Position numbers and translations under genes: made by a program. A DNA stretch of 64,000 nucleotides from JADGGM01 sp025449955 (GTDB taxonomy: Bacteria; Gemmatimonadota; Gemmatimonadetes; Gemmatimonadales; Gemmatimonadaceae). Location of the stretch: assembly GCA_036554285.1 (NCBI GenBank), contig DATBNO010000076.1, positions 3,777 to 67,776 on the forward strand, in the 5' to 3' direction. The notes under the pieces were generated by a model. The model saw nothing but the letters and a program-made list of their open reading frames with translations, made no database searches and was not told where the DNA came from. Shown here one piece after another: positions 8,703 to 16,459 of the stretch. The number at the start of each line of letters is the position of its first letter. Positions within the stretch are counted from its first letter, which is position 1.

Positions 8703-10232
8703 ATGCCGCTCGTCGAATGCGTCCCGAACTTCAGCGACGGCCGACGCGCCGACGTCATCCAGGCGATTCGTGACGCGATCGCGTCGGTCGAGGGCGCGGT
8801 GGTCCTCGATGTCTCGTCCGATGAATCGCACAACCGCTCGGTCATCACGTTCGTCGCGCCGCGCGAGCGCGCCGTGGACGCGGCGCTGGCCGGCATCCGC
8901 GTGGCCACGGATCGGATCGACCTCACGCAGCACACGGGCGAGCATCCGCGCATGGGCGCGACGGACGTCGTGCCATTCATCCCGCTCGAGGGCACGACGA
9001 TGGAGGAGTGCGTGGGTCTGGCCCGCGCGTTAGGCGAACGCGTGGGACGCGAACTCGGCATTCCGGTCTACCTGTACGAGCGCGCGGCCACGCGTCCCGA
9101 CCGCGAGAACCTCGCCGACGTGCGGCGCGGACAGTTCGAGGGCATCCGCGCCGAGATCGAGACTAACGCGGCGCGCAGTCCCGACTTCGGCCCGCGGCGC
9201 GTGCACGCCACGGCGGGCGCGATGGCGATCGGCGCACGCCCCTTTCTCGTCGCGTACAACGTCTACTTGGGCGACGCATCACACGTGGGCGACGCCAAGC
9301 GGATCGCGAAGGCGGTGCGCGGCTCCTCGGGCGGCCTGCGCCACGTGAAAGCGTTGGGACTCGAGGTCGACGCGCAGGCGCAGGTGTCGATGAACCTCGT
9401 CGACATCGACCAGACGCCGGCCTATCGCGCGTTCGACATGGTGGCGATGGAAGCCGCCGCGGCCGGCGTGCCGGTGACGTGGAGCGAGATCGTGGGCCTG
9501 GTGCCGGAGCGTGTGTTGTTCGACGCGGCCGCGCGGCATCTGCGCCTCGCCACGTTCTCGCCGGACCAGATCCTGGAGCGACGCGTCCGCGCGGCCCAGG
9601 CCGGGGGCGCGCCTCCGGCCACGCCTAACGGAGATCTCGTGGCGGCCGTCGCCGCCCCGACGCCGACGCCGGGCGGCGGCAGCGTGGCGGCGTACGCGGG
9701 CGCGCTCGCCGCGGCGCTCGCGCAGATGGTGGCCGGGCTCACCGCGGGCCGGAAGAAGTTCGCCGAGGTGGACGCCGTGATGCGCGACGCGGGCGCCCGC
9801 GCCGCAGCGTTAGTCACGCGGCTCGAGGAGCTCGTCGAGCTCGACTCGCAGTCGTACCTGGCGGTGTCGGCGGCCTACAAGCTGCCCAAGGACACGCCGG
9901 AGCAGCGCGCCCAACGCGACGCCGCCATCACCGCGTCGCTCATCGGCGCGAGCGAAGTACCGCTCGAGACGGCGCGCGCGTGCGCCGGGGTCGCCGGCCT
10001 GGCGGAGATCGTGGCGACCAAGGGGAACCCGAGCGCGGTGTCCGACGCCGGCGTGTCGGCGCTGCTCGCGGAAGCGGCGTGCCGCGGCGCGGCCTACAAC
10101 GTCCGCATCAACGTCGCCGCGCTCGGCGATCCGGCCAAGGGACACGCGCTCGTCGAGGCGGTGGGCGAGTTCGTGCGCGAGACGTCGGCCGCGGCGGCCC
10201 GCGTCACCGCGGAAGTCGAGCGGCACATCTAG
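8703..10232 (+). CDS. ftcD: Bifunctional glutamate formimidoyltransferase / formimidoyl-THF cyclodeaminase
   Basis: A 509-residue fusion. Residues 1-300 are the formimidoyltransferase (start PLVECVPNFSDGRR; catalytic His in HTGEHPRMGATD; PRRVHATAGAMAIGARPFLVAYN). Residues about 310-500 are the helical cyclodeaminase (TPTPGGGSVAAYAGALAAALAQMVAGLTAGR). It transfers formimino from N-formimidoyl-glutamate to tetrahydrofolate and deaminates it to 5,10-methenyl-THF, the last steps of one histidine degradation route. No other hut gene is visible nearby. Convergent with map; a 54-bp-armed inverted repeat separates them. Confidence 0.95.
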   Translation: MPLVECVPNFSDGRRADVIQAIRDAIASVEGAVVLDVSSDESHNRSVITFVAPRERAVDAALAGIRVATDRIDLTQHTGEHPRMGATDVVPFIPLEGTTMEECVGLARALGERVGRELGIPVYLYERAATRPDRENLADVRRGQFEGIRAEIETNAARSPDFGPRRVHATAGAMAIGARPFLVAYNVYLGDASHVGDAKRIAKAVRGSSGGLRHVKALGLEVDAQAQVSMNLVDIDQTPAYRAFDMVAMEAAAAGVPVTWSEIVGLVPERVLFDAAARHLRLATFSPDQILERRVRAAQAGGAPPATPNGDLVAAVAAPTPTPGGGSVAAYAGALAAALAQMVAGLTAGRKKFAEVDAVMRDAGARAAALVTRLEELVELDSQSYLAVSAAYKLPKDTPEQRAQRDAAITASLIGASEVPLETARACAGVAGLAEIVATKGNPSAVSDAGVSALLAEAACRGAAYNVRINVAALGDPAKGHALVEAVGEFVRETSAAAARVTAEVERHI

Positions 10233-10242
10233 CCTGGGTGTG

Positions 10243-10434
10243 ACGACAAAGGGGTTGAAGGATAACGGAAGGGATGCAGGAGATGGGGACGATCGTGCTG
10301 CGCGGGTGACACGCACATCGCGCACCCTCGAGAAAGCCTTCTGTCGTGCGTTAGGCGACGAACCATCCTCGCGGGGCAGAACGATCTTCCCCACTTCTTG
10401 CATCCCTTTCGTTATCCTTTAAGCCTTTTGTCGT
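10243..10434. repeat. 192-bp imperfect inverted repeat (MITE-like or bidirectional hairpin)
   Basis: Two 54-base arms, 10243-10296 and 10381-10434, are inverted copies matching at 46 of 54 positions, around an 84-base centre. Five of the eight mismatches would be G-U pairs in the transcript of the plus strand, so the RNA would fold into a very long stem. The arms begin ACGACAAA and end GATCGT. It lies exactly between the convergent ftcD and map genes and fills nearly the whole gap. It may be a non-autonomous mobile element or a bidirectional terminator; no transposase is present here. Confidence 0.75.
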
Positions 10435-10466
10435 GAAACCCAGCCGTGCGCGCCGAGCGACGAGCG

Positions 10467-11225
10467 TTAGGCGCTACGGCGAGTGAGCACGCGCGGCCCC
10501 TGATCGGTGATCGCCACCGTGTGCTCGAAGTGCGCCGACCGCGAGCCGTCGGCGGTCACGATGGTCCACCGGTCCGGCATCGTGCGCGTCCTGGGCGCGC
10601 CCGCGTTCACCATCGGCTCGATCGCGATCGTGAGACCGGGCGTCAGCCGCATCAGCCGCTTCGGCTTGCCGTAGTTAGGCACCTGCGGCTCTTCGTGGAA
10701 CTCGGTGCCGATGCCGTGGCCCACCAGCTCGCGCACGACGCTGAACCCCGCGGCCTCCACCACCTGCTGGATCGCCGCGCCGATGTCCCCGATGTGGTTC
10801 TCGGTCGTCGCCGCGCCGATGCCGGCTTCCAGCGCGTCCACGGTCACCGCCAGCAGCCGCGCCGACTCGGCATCGACGTCGCCCACGGGGACCGTCGTCG
10901 CGGAGTCGGTGAAAAACCCCTTGTAGCCCACGCCGACATCGATCGAGACCAGGTCGCCCTCGTGAAGCACGCGCTTCTTCGACGGAATCCCGTGCACGAT
11001 CTCCTCGTTGATCGACGTGCAGATGGAACCGGGGAATCCATAGAGCCCCTTGAACGCCGGCGTCGCGTTGTCGTGCGAGCGAATGAACCGCTCGGCCAGC
11101 GCGTCGAGGTCGAGCGTCGACATCCCGGGCGCCACGTGCTCGGCGAGCATCGTGACCGTGTCTGCGAGAATCCTGCCGCCCTCGGCCATCACATCGATTT
11201 CGCGCGGCGACTTGAGCTGGATCAT
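10467..11225 (-). CDS. map: Methionine aminopeptidase, type I
   Basis: A 252-residue M24-family metalloprotease that removes the initiator Met. Metal ligands are visible: Asp in SIDVGVGYKGFFTDSA, His in GHGIGTEFHEEP, Glu in IAIEPMVNAG, and the final Glu in FEHTVAIT. The ATG at 11225 overlaps the adk stop by four bases (ATGA); longer upstream frames are inside adk and rejected. Its TAA stop lies in the octamer at 10465-10472. In most bacteria infA, rpmJ and rpsM follow; here the run stops and convergent ftcD comes next. Confidence 0.95.
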   Translation of the reverse strand: MIQLKSPREIDVMAEGGRILADTVTMLAEHVAPGMSTLDLDALAERFIRSHDNATPAFKGLYGFPGSICTSINEEIVHGIPSKKRVLHEGDLVSIDVGVGYKGFFTDSATTVPVGDVDAESARLLAVTVDALEAGIGAATTENHIGDIGAAIQQVVEAAGFSVVRELVGHGIGTEFHEEPQVPNYGKPKRLMRLTPGLTIAIEPMVNAGAPRTRTMPDRWTIVTADGSRSAHFEHTVAITDQGPRVLTRRSA

Positions 11226-11887
11226 TTTCCTAACGCTGTCAACACCCGCGCGGAGACGTCGTCCACCGCGCCGATCGCGTCCACCAACACCACACGCGCC
11301 GCGCTCTGACCGCGGAGCGCGCCCTCGCGGGCGCGGGCGCGATACCATTCGATGACCGGCGCCGTCTGTTCGCGGTACGCGCGCATGCGCGTGCGAATTG
11401 CGTCCGGCTCGTCATCCTTGCGGCGCACGAGCGTGCCGCCGCACTTGTCACAGGTGCTCCCGGGCTCGCGGCCCGTGTACGGCGACTGGCACTTCTCGCA
11501 CACCGTGCGCGTGCTCAGACGGCGCACCAATTCCTCTTCATCCACGTCGAACAGCAGCACGACGTCGAGCGTCCGGCCCAGCTCGCCTAACACACGGGCC
11601 AACCCTTCGGCCTGCGGCACCGTGCGCACCACGCCGTCGAGCACCACGCCGTTGGCGGCGGCGGGTCTGGCCAGCGCCTCCTTCATGATGCCGAGGATGA
11701 CCGAATCGGGCACCAGGTCGCCGCGATCCATGAATCGCTTGGCCGCGAGCCCCTGCGGCGTCGCCTGCCTAACGGCCTCCCGCAGCACGTCGCCGGTGGC
11801 CAGTTTCGGGATATTGAATGTCTGGGCGATACGCTCGCCCTGCGTGCCCTTGCCGGCGCCGGGAGGGCCGAGCAACACGATGTTCAT
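11222..11887 (-). CDS. adk: Adenylate kinase with zinc-type lid
   Basis: A 221-residue enzyme that interconverts ATP + AMP and 2 ADP. P-loop GPPGAGKGTQ is at 7-16 and the NMP-binding TGDVLREAV follows. The long LID holds CEKC and CDKC, four cysteines typical of zinc-stabilised adenylate kinases of Gram-positive and thermophile type. The usual LDGFPRT appears as LDGVVRT: the Arg is kept but Phe-Pro is replaced by Val-Val. It sits between secY and map as in many genomes and overlaps map by four bases. Confidence 0.96.
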   Translation of the reverse strand: MNIVLLGPPGAGKGTQGERIAQTFNIPKLATGDVLREAVRQATPQGLAAKRFMDRGDLVPDSVILGIMKEALARPAAANGVVLDGVVRTVPQAEGLARVLGELGRTLDVVLLFDVDEEELVRRLSTRTVCEKCQSPYTGREPGSTCDKCGGTLVRRKDDEPDAIRTRMRAYREQTAPVIEWYRARAREGALRGQSAARVVLVDAIGAVDDVSARVLTALGK

Positions 11888-11925
11888 GTGTCCGTCCGCT
11901 CCCTGATGACCGGTGGTACGTGTGC

Positions 11926-13257
11926 TCAGTACGTCGTGGCCCGGCCGCGGAATTTGACCCGGCCTTTCTTCATGAAGCCGTCGTACTTGCGCAGATAGAA
12001 GTGCTGCTCCAACTGCACCAGCGTATCCAGTCCGACGCCTACGACGATCAGCAGCGACGTCCCGCCGAAGCGGAACGGGACGTTAATCAAGTCGAGAATC
12101 CAGATCGGCAAGAGCGCAATCAGCGTCAGGAACAGCGCGCCCGGGAACGTGATGCGCGACATCACCTTCTCGATGTACTCCGCTGTCTTGGCTCCGGGCT
12201 TCACACCCGGAATGAATCCGCCCTGCTTCTTCAGGTTCTCCGCGATGTCGATCGGATTGAAAATGATCGCCGTATAGAAGTACGTGAAGAACAGGATCAG
12301 GATCGCCATCAGCACATAGTATTCCCACGTGCCGGGATTGAGCGCTTCGGCCATGGCTTGCGCCCACGCCGCCTTGCTGCCGAACTGCGCGAGCGTGCCC
12401 GGCACCACGATCACCGTCTGCGCGAAGATGATCGGCATCACGTTGGCGGCGTTCATGCGCAACGGGATGAAGTTCTTGGACGACTCGCGCTGGCGACCGC
12501 GCGCCATGGTGCGCTGGGGGATCTGGATGGGCACGCGCCGGGCGGCAACCGTGATCGCGACGGTGAACGCCACGACGGCGACCATGACCGCCACCAGGAT
12601 CACGAGGCGGAACGGCGAGAGCGCGCCCGTGGACAGGAACCCGAAGGTCTGCACGATGGCCGGCCAGAACCGCTCGATGATCGAGAAGAAGATCATGAGC
12701 GACGCGCCGTTGCCGACGCCGCGCTCGGTGATCTGCTCGCCTAACCACATGACGAAGATCGCGCCCGCGGTGAGGAAGAGCGTCATCTGGATCTGGAACA
12801 TGATGCCGGGATGCGCCACCGCGCCCTGCAACGACTCGGTGAACACCGCGTAGCCGTACCCCTGCATGACGGCGACGCCGACGGTCATGTACCGCGTCCA
12901 CTGCTCGACTTTCTTCCGGCCCTGTTCTTCGCGCTGCAGCTTCTCGACGCTCGGCAGCACCGCGCCCAGGATCTGGAACACGATGCTGGCCGAGATGTAC
13001 GGGATGATGCCTAACGCAAACAGCGTGGCGCGCGACAGGCCGCCGCCCACGAACAAGTCGTAGAGACCCAACAGGCCGCCGGCTTGTTGGCTCTTGAAGA
13101 AATCGATCAGGGCCTGGGTGTCGATCCCGGGCGCCGTGATGTGCGAGCCGACCCGATAGATGATCAGCGCAAGTAGCGTGAAGCCTATGCGCGACCGTAA
13201 CTCGGGCGTCTTGAAGATCGTGCCGAACAGCTGGGTCGCCGCCTTCTCCTGCGCCAT
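11926..13257 (-). CDS. secY: Preprotein translocase subunit SecY
   Basis: A 443-residue, ten-helix channel subunit of the Sec translocon. Recognisable parts are FKTPELRSRIGFTLLALIIYR (helix 1), ALGIIPYISASIVFQ (helix 2), GNGASLMIF, and PIQIPQRTMARG before helix 7. ATG 13257 was chosen because the longer frame overlaps rplO. The stop of rplO is one base away. The conserved ALG of helix 2 is encoded GCG-TTA-GGC within an octamer at 13009-13016. Confidence 0.96.
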   Translation of the reverse strand: MAQEKAATQLFGTIFKTPELRSRIGFTLLALIIYRVGSHITAPGIDTQALIDFFKSQQAGGLLGLYDLFVGGGLSRATLFALGIIPYISASIVFQILGAVLPSVEKLQREEQGRKKVEQWTRYMTVGVAVMQGYGYAVFTESLQGAVAHPGIMFQIQMTLFLTAGAIFVMWLGEQITERGVGNGASLMIFFSIIERFWPAIVQTFGFLSTGALSPFRLVILVAVMVAVVAFTVAITVAARRVPIQIPQRTMARGRQRESSKNFIPLRMNAANVMPIIFAQTVIVVPGTLAQFGSKAAWAQAMAEALNPGTWEYYVLMAILILFFTYFYTAIIFNPIDIAENLKKQGGFIPGVKPGAKTAEYIEKVMSRITFPGALFLTLIALLPIWILDLINVPFRFGGTSLLIVVGVGLDTLVQLEQHFYLRKYDGFMKKGRVKFRGRATTY

Positions 13258-13258
13258 G

Positions 13259-13747
13259 TCAGTCCTCGACGCGGCCTCCGGCCGCCACGATCCGCTCACG
13301 AACCGCCGCGCTCACCCGAATACCGCGAACCGTCACCGCACGGGTGAGCGTACCGTTCGCGAGCAGCTTGGCAGGTCCTTTCCCTTTGCGGATGAGTCCC
13401 GCCTCGATGAGAACGTCGGCCGTGATCGCATCTTTCGCCGACAATTCGTTGATGTCACTCAGGTCCACGACCTGCGACTCTACACGAAATGGATTCGTGA
13501 AGCCGCGCTTGGGCAGACGACGCGTGAGCGGCATCTGGCCGCCCTCGAAATGGGGCTTCCCACCGCCGGGTCCGTGATGGCCCGCGCGCGCCTTGATACC
13601 CTTGTGGCCCTTGCCCGACGTCTTGCCCGTGCCCGACCCCGGTCCGCGGCCTAACCGCTTCCGGTTGCGATGCGATCCGGGCGCCGGCACCAGATTGTGC
13701 AGGCCGATGTGCTCGGGGTGGGGCGTCTCTCGCTGTTCCTTGGCCAC
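13259..13747 (-). CDS. rplO: Large ribosomal subunit protein uL15
   Basis: 162 residues, slightly above the usual 145-150. It opens with the Gly/Arg-rich rRNA-binding tail KRLGRGPGSGTGKTSGKGHKG and continues with GFEGGQMPL-like FEGGQMPLTRRLPKRGF. It is assembled into the 50S subunit. Six bases separate it from rpmD and one base from secY, as expected for the spc operon. Confidence 0.96.
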   Translation of the reverse strand: MAKEQRETPHPEHIGLHNLVPAPGSHRNRKRLGRGPGSGTGKTSGKGHKGIKARAGHHGPGGGKPHFEGGQMPLTRRLPKRGFTNPFRVESQVVDLSDINELSAKDAITADVLIEAGLIRKGKGPAKLLANGTLTRAVTVRGIRVSAAVRERIVAAGGRVED

Positions 13748-13753
13748 TGTTCC

Positions 13754-14005
13754 TTACTCCTCCACCGGCGTCACCGTTACCAGGTGACGCACGTGCTTGA
13801 TCTGACCGCGCAACGACGGCGAATCCGGACGCACCACTTCGGCCTGATGGTGCCTGAGCCCGAGCGACTCGAGCGTCCGCCGCATCTCGGCGGGATGACC
13901 GATGCCGCTCCGCACCTGCTTGATGCGCACCTTGCCCTTCGTCAGCTCTTCAGGCGCGGTCTTCTTGGGCCCGCGCGTGCGATGCCACACGAACGTCCGC
14001 GGCAT
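13754..14005 (-). CDS. rpmD: Large ribosomal subunit protein uL30
   Basis: 83 residues; the L30 core (VRIKQVRSGIGHPAEMRRTLESLGL to HVRHLVTV) is about 60 residues, preceded by a basic extension of about 23 residues (MPRTFVWHRTRGPKKT). ATG 14005 overlaps the rpsE stop by one base (TAATG), which supports the start despite the extra length. It belongs to the spc operon and the 50S subunit. Confidence 0.93.
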   Translation of the reverse strand: MPRTFVWHRTRGPKKTAPEELTKGKVRIKQVRSGIGHPAEMRRTLESLGLRHHQAEVVRPDSPSLRGQIKHVRHLVTVTPVEE

Positions 14006-14835
14006 TAGACAGTCTCCTTCGACTTGGCGCGCGAGCGATACGGCAAGCTCGACGGCTCCACTTCGCGCTCGCGCGCGATTTGCTCCACCGTGGTCAACAG
14101 TCCGAGCCCGTGCATTGCCGCGCGCACCATGTTGTGCGGATTCGTAGAGCCGAGGCTCTTGGTGAGAATGTCGGCCACACCGGCGCACTCGAGCACCGCG
14201 CGCACCGCACCACCGGCGATCACGCCGGCGCCGGGAGCAGCGGGCTTCATCAGCACGCGACCCGCGCCGTGTTCGCCGACCACCTCGTGCGGAATCGTCC
14301 CGCCAGTGAGCGGCACGTGCACCAGGTTGCGACGCGCGGCGTCCACCGCCTTACGAACCGCCTCGGACACTTCGTTCGCCTTACCCGTGGCGACACCAAC
14401 GCGACCCTGTCCGTCGCCGACGGCGACGAGCGCGTTGAAGCTGAAGCGCCGGCCGCCTTTCACGACTTTGGCGACACGATTGATCGCGATCACGTTCTCG
14501 ACCAGATCGCTGCCTTCGTGATCGCGGTCGCCGCCGCGCGGGCCGTCGCCGCCGCGACCGCGGCTGCGATCACCGCCTTCGCCACCCCGACCGGGACCGC
14601 CAGGTCCGCGACCACCGGGACCGCCGGGACCGCGACCGCCTGGGCCGCCGCCCGGACCACCGCGTCCGCCGCGACCGCCACCCGGTCCGCCACGCCCGCC
14701 ACGTCCACCGCCGCCTGGGCCGCCGCGACCACGTCCGCCGCCGCCTGGGCCACCGCCGCCGCCGCGACGAGGCGGTGGCGAACCACCACTTTCAGCGGAT
14801 CCCGATCCTGCGCGATTACTCGGATTGTCTGGCAT
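14005..14835 (-). CDS. rpsE: Small ribosomal subunit protein uS5 with long RGG/GPGG-rich N-terminal extension
   Basis: 276 residues; the S5 body starts at about residue 109 (DLVENVIAINRVAKVVKGGRRFSF) and is normal to the end. Residues about 1-108 form a low-complexity tail of repeated Gly, Arg and Pro (GGRGG, GPGGRGP units). Usual S5 is about 165 residues. The extension is in frame with a Shine-Dalgarno (GGAG, 8 bases) before ATG 14835, and no later Met exists before the S5 body, so it appears real. RGG-type tails bind RNA in other proteins; here the role is unknown. Confidence 0.93.
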   Translation of the reverse strand: MPDNPSNRAGSGSAESGGSPPPRRGGGGGPGGGGRGRGGPGGGGRGGRGGPGGGRGGRGGPGGGPGGRGPGGPGGRGPGGPGRGGEGGDRSRGRGGDGPRGGDRDHEGSDLVENVIAINRVAKVVKGGRRFSFNALVAVGDGQGRVGVATGKANEVSEAVRKAVDAARRNLVHVPLTGGTIPHEVVGEHGAGRVLMKPAAPGAGVIAGGAVRAVLECAGVADILTKSLGSTNPHNMVRAAMHGLGLLTTVEQIAREREVEPSSLPYRSRAKSKETV

Positions 14836-14837
14836 TC

Positions 14838-15197
14838 TCAGAACTCCAGGCCGCCCTCACGGGCGCCATCGGCCACGGCCTTGATGCGGCCGTGGTATCT
14901 GTACCCCGCTCGATCGAACACGACGCGGCTGATCCCCTGTGCCTTGGCACGCTCGGCCACCGCCTTACCGACGGCTGTCGAACGTTCCTGCTTCTTGCCA
15001 TCGCCAACTGTGAGATCGGACACTGTGAGCAGCGTGCGATTCGCCATGTCGTCGACGATCTGCGCATAAATGTGCTTGAGCGTCCGATGCACCACGAGAC
15101 GCGGGCGTTCCGCCGTGCCCTCGACCCGCTTGCGCACACGCAGGTGGCGGCGATGCAAACGCTCCGCGCGCGTTTTCGGCTTGTGAATCGATTTCAT
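14838..15197 (-). CDS. rplR: Large ribosomal subunit protein uL18
   Basis: 119 residues, standard length. It has basic RRHLRVRKRVEGTAERPRL at the N-terminus and the family C-terminus ISRVVFDRAGYRYHGRIKAVADGAREGGLEF. It binds 5S rRNA with L5. Packed between rplF (3-base gap) and rpsE (2-base gap). Confidence 0.96.
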   Translation of the reverse strand: MKSIHKPKTRAERLHRRHLRVRKRVEGTAERPRLVVHRTLKHIYAQIVDDMANRTLLTVSDLTVGDGKKQERSTAVGKAVAERAKAQGISRVVFDRAGYRYHGRIKAVADGAREGGLEF

Positions 15198-15200
15198 CGC

Positions 15201-15740
15201 TTACTTGCCTCCCGCCTTACCGGCCTTCCGCCGGACTTGCTCACCAACGTACTTGATTCCCTTCCCCTTGTACGGCTCGGGCGGACGCAGGCTGCGCAGC
15301 TCGGCCGCCACCTGGCCGACCATTTCTTTGTCGGCGCCTTCGATGGTGATCTGCGTCGGCTGTGGCGCCGTGAGCTTGATGCCCTTGGGCGCACGATACT
15401 CCACCGGATGCGAGAAGCCGAGCGCGAGCTGCAAGCCGTAGGGGCGCGTTTCCGCCTTGTACCCCACGCCTACGATCTCGAGCTGCTTCTGGAATCCCTT
15501 GGTGACGCCTTCGACCATGTTCGACACGAGCGTCCGGGTGAGTCCGTGCAGCGCCTTGTGCTCGGCCTCGTCATCGGGACGGCTGACGACGATGGTGCCG
15601 TTGTCGAGGGCCACGCCTAACGCAGCATGCAGGCGCCGCTCGAGCTCGCCGCGCGGCCCCTTCACCTTGATCGTGTGTCCCTCGATCGTGGCCGTGACGT
15701 TCTTCGGCAGCACGACGGGTTTCCTTCCGATTCGCGACAT
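15201..15740 (-). CDS. rplF: Large ribosomal subunit protein uL6
   Basis: 179 residues with the tandem L6 folds: MSRIGRKPVVLPKNVT at the N-terminus and the conserved LRPPEPYKGKGIKYVGE near the end. It lies at the 50S factor-binding region. Separated from rpsH by 13 bases. Confidence 0.97.
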   Translation of the reverse strand: MSRIGRKPVVLPKNVTATIEGHTIKVKGPRGELERRLHAALGVALDNGTIVVSRPDDEAEHKALHGLTRTLVSNMVEGVTKGFQKQLEIVGVGYKAETRPYGLQLALGFSHPVEYRAPKGIKLTAPQPTQITIEGADKEMVGQVAAELRSLRPPEPYKGKGIKYVGEQVRRKAGKAGGK

Positions 15741-15753
15741 GTTCAGAGGCTCC

Positions 15754-16155
15754 TTACCACACGACCGCGAGCAGCTCGCCGCCCGTGTGCGCCGCCCTGG
15801 CTTGTCGATCCGTCATCAGCCCCTTGGAGGTGCTGAGGATCGCCATGCCGAGCCCGTTCCGCACGCGCGGAATCTCGCTCACGCCGACGTACTTGCGGAG
15901 ACCCGGCGTGGACACACGCCGCACCTCGCGGATCACCGGTTGATCGCCCTGCGCGTAGCGCAAGTACAGCCGGAGAATCTTGCGCCCCTGCTCGGTCTCG
16001 AGCGTTTTCACATCTCGAATGTAGTTGTTCTCGAGAAGGATGCGCGCGAGATCGGCTTTCAGTTTGGATGCCGGAATGTCCACGCGCCGGTGCTTCGATC
16101 CGCAGGCATTGCGGATGCGCGTCAACATGTCGGCAATAGGATCGGTCATGCTCAT
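15754..16155 (-). CDS. rpsH: Small ribosomal subunit protein uS8
   Basis: 133 residues, standard. It begins MSMTDPIADMLTRIRNA and ends in the family motif TGGELLAVVW. In E. coli S8 represses spc translation by binding its own mRNA; no such site was identified here. A second in-frame ATG two codons in is an alternative start; MSMTDPIADML is the common form, so 16155 was kept. Confidence 0.96.
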   Translation of the reverse strand: MSMTDPIADMLTRIRNACGSKHRRVDIPASKLKADLARILLENNYIRDVKTLETEQGRKILRLYLRYAQGDQPVIREVRRVSTPGLRKYVGVSEIPRVRNGLGMAILSTSKGLMTDRQARAAHTGGELLAVVW

Positions 16156-16195
16156 GTCAAAGGACCTGGTTGCATGTCAGGACAGAGTGGCGCCG

Positions 16196-16381
16196 CTACC
16201 AGCTCGACTTCCGAACGCCGGGAATCATTCCGTTCAACGACAGGTCGCGGAAACAAATCCGGCACAACCCGAACTTTCGCAGAAACGCACGCGAGCGCCC
16301 GCAGCGCTGGCAGCGGTTGTGCTGCCGCACCGCGAACTTGGGCTTGCGCTTGCTCTTTTCGACCATGGCTTTACGAGCCAT
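16196..16381 (-). CDS. rpsN: Small ribosomal subunit protein uS14, zinc-binding type
   Basis: 61 residues, the short Z form. Two CxxC pairs (CQRCGR and CRICFR) bind zinc, and it ends GVRKSSW. ATG 16381 was chosen; an in-frame GTG one codon upstream is possible. Followed 40 bases later by rpsH and preceded by a G-rich tandem repeat separating it from rplE. Confidence 0.95.
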   Translation of the reverse strand: MARKAMVEKSKRKPKFAVRQHNRCQRCGRSRAFLRKFGLCRICFRDLSLNGMIPGVRKSSW

Positions 16382-16416
16382 CACACTCTCCCGTTCTGAC
16401 CTGACATTTGATGGTG

Positions 16417-16454
16417 TTCCTTCCCTTTTCCCTATTCCCTTTTCCCTATTCCCT
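16417..16454 (-). repeat. G-rich GGGAA tandem element after rplE (G-quadruplex-type)
   Basis: On the minus (mRNA) strand this stretch is a tandem of GGGAATA and GGGAAAA heptamers: five GGG runs spaced by four bases. This satisfies the common G3+N1-7 quadruplex rule. It begins six bases after the rplE stop codon and fills the rplE-rpsN gap. Similar GGGAA-spaced tracts follow other minus-strand stop codons in the window. No function is established. Confidence 0.7.
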
Positions 16455-16459
16455 CGTCG

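Noticed and set aside
14510..14760. GC-rich repeats in rpsE considered as a frameshift or misassembly
   Set aside because: The frame stays open with a good ribosome site and runs directly into the S5 domain, so a genuine low-complexity extension is the simpler reading.
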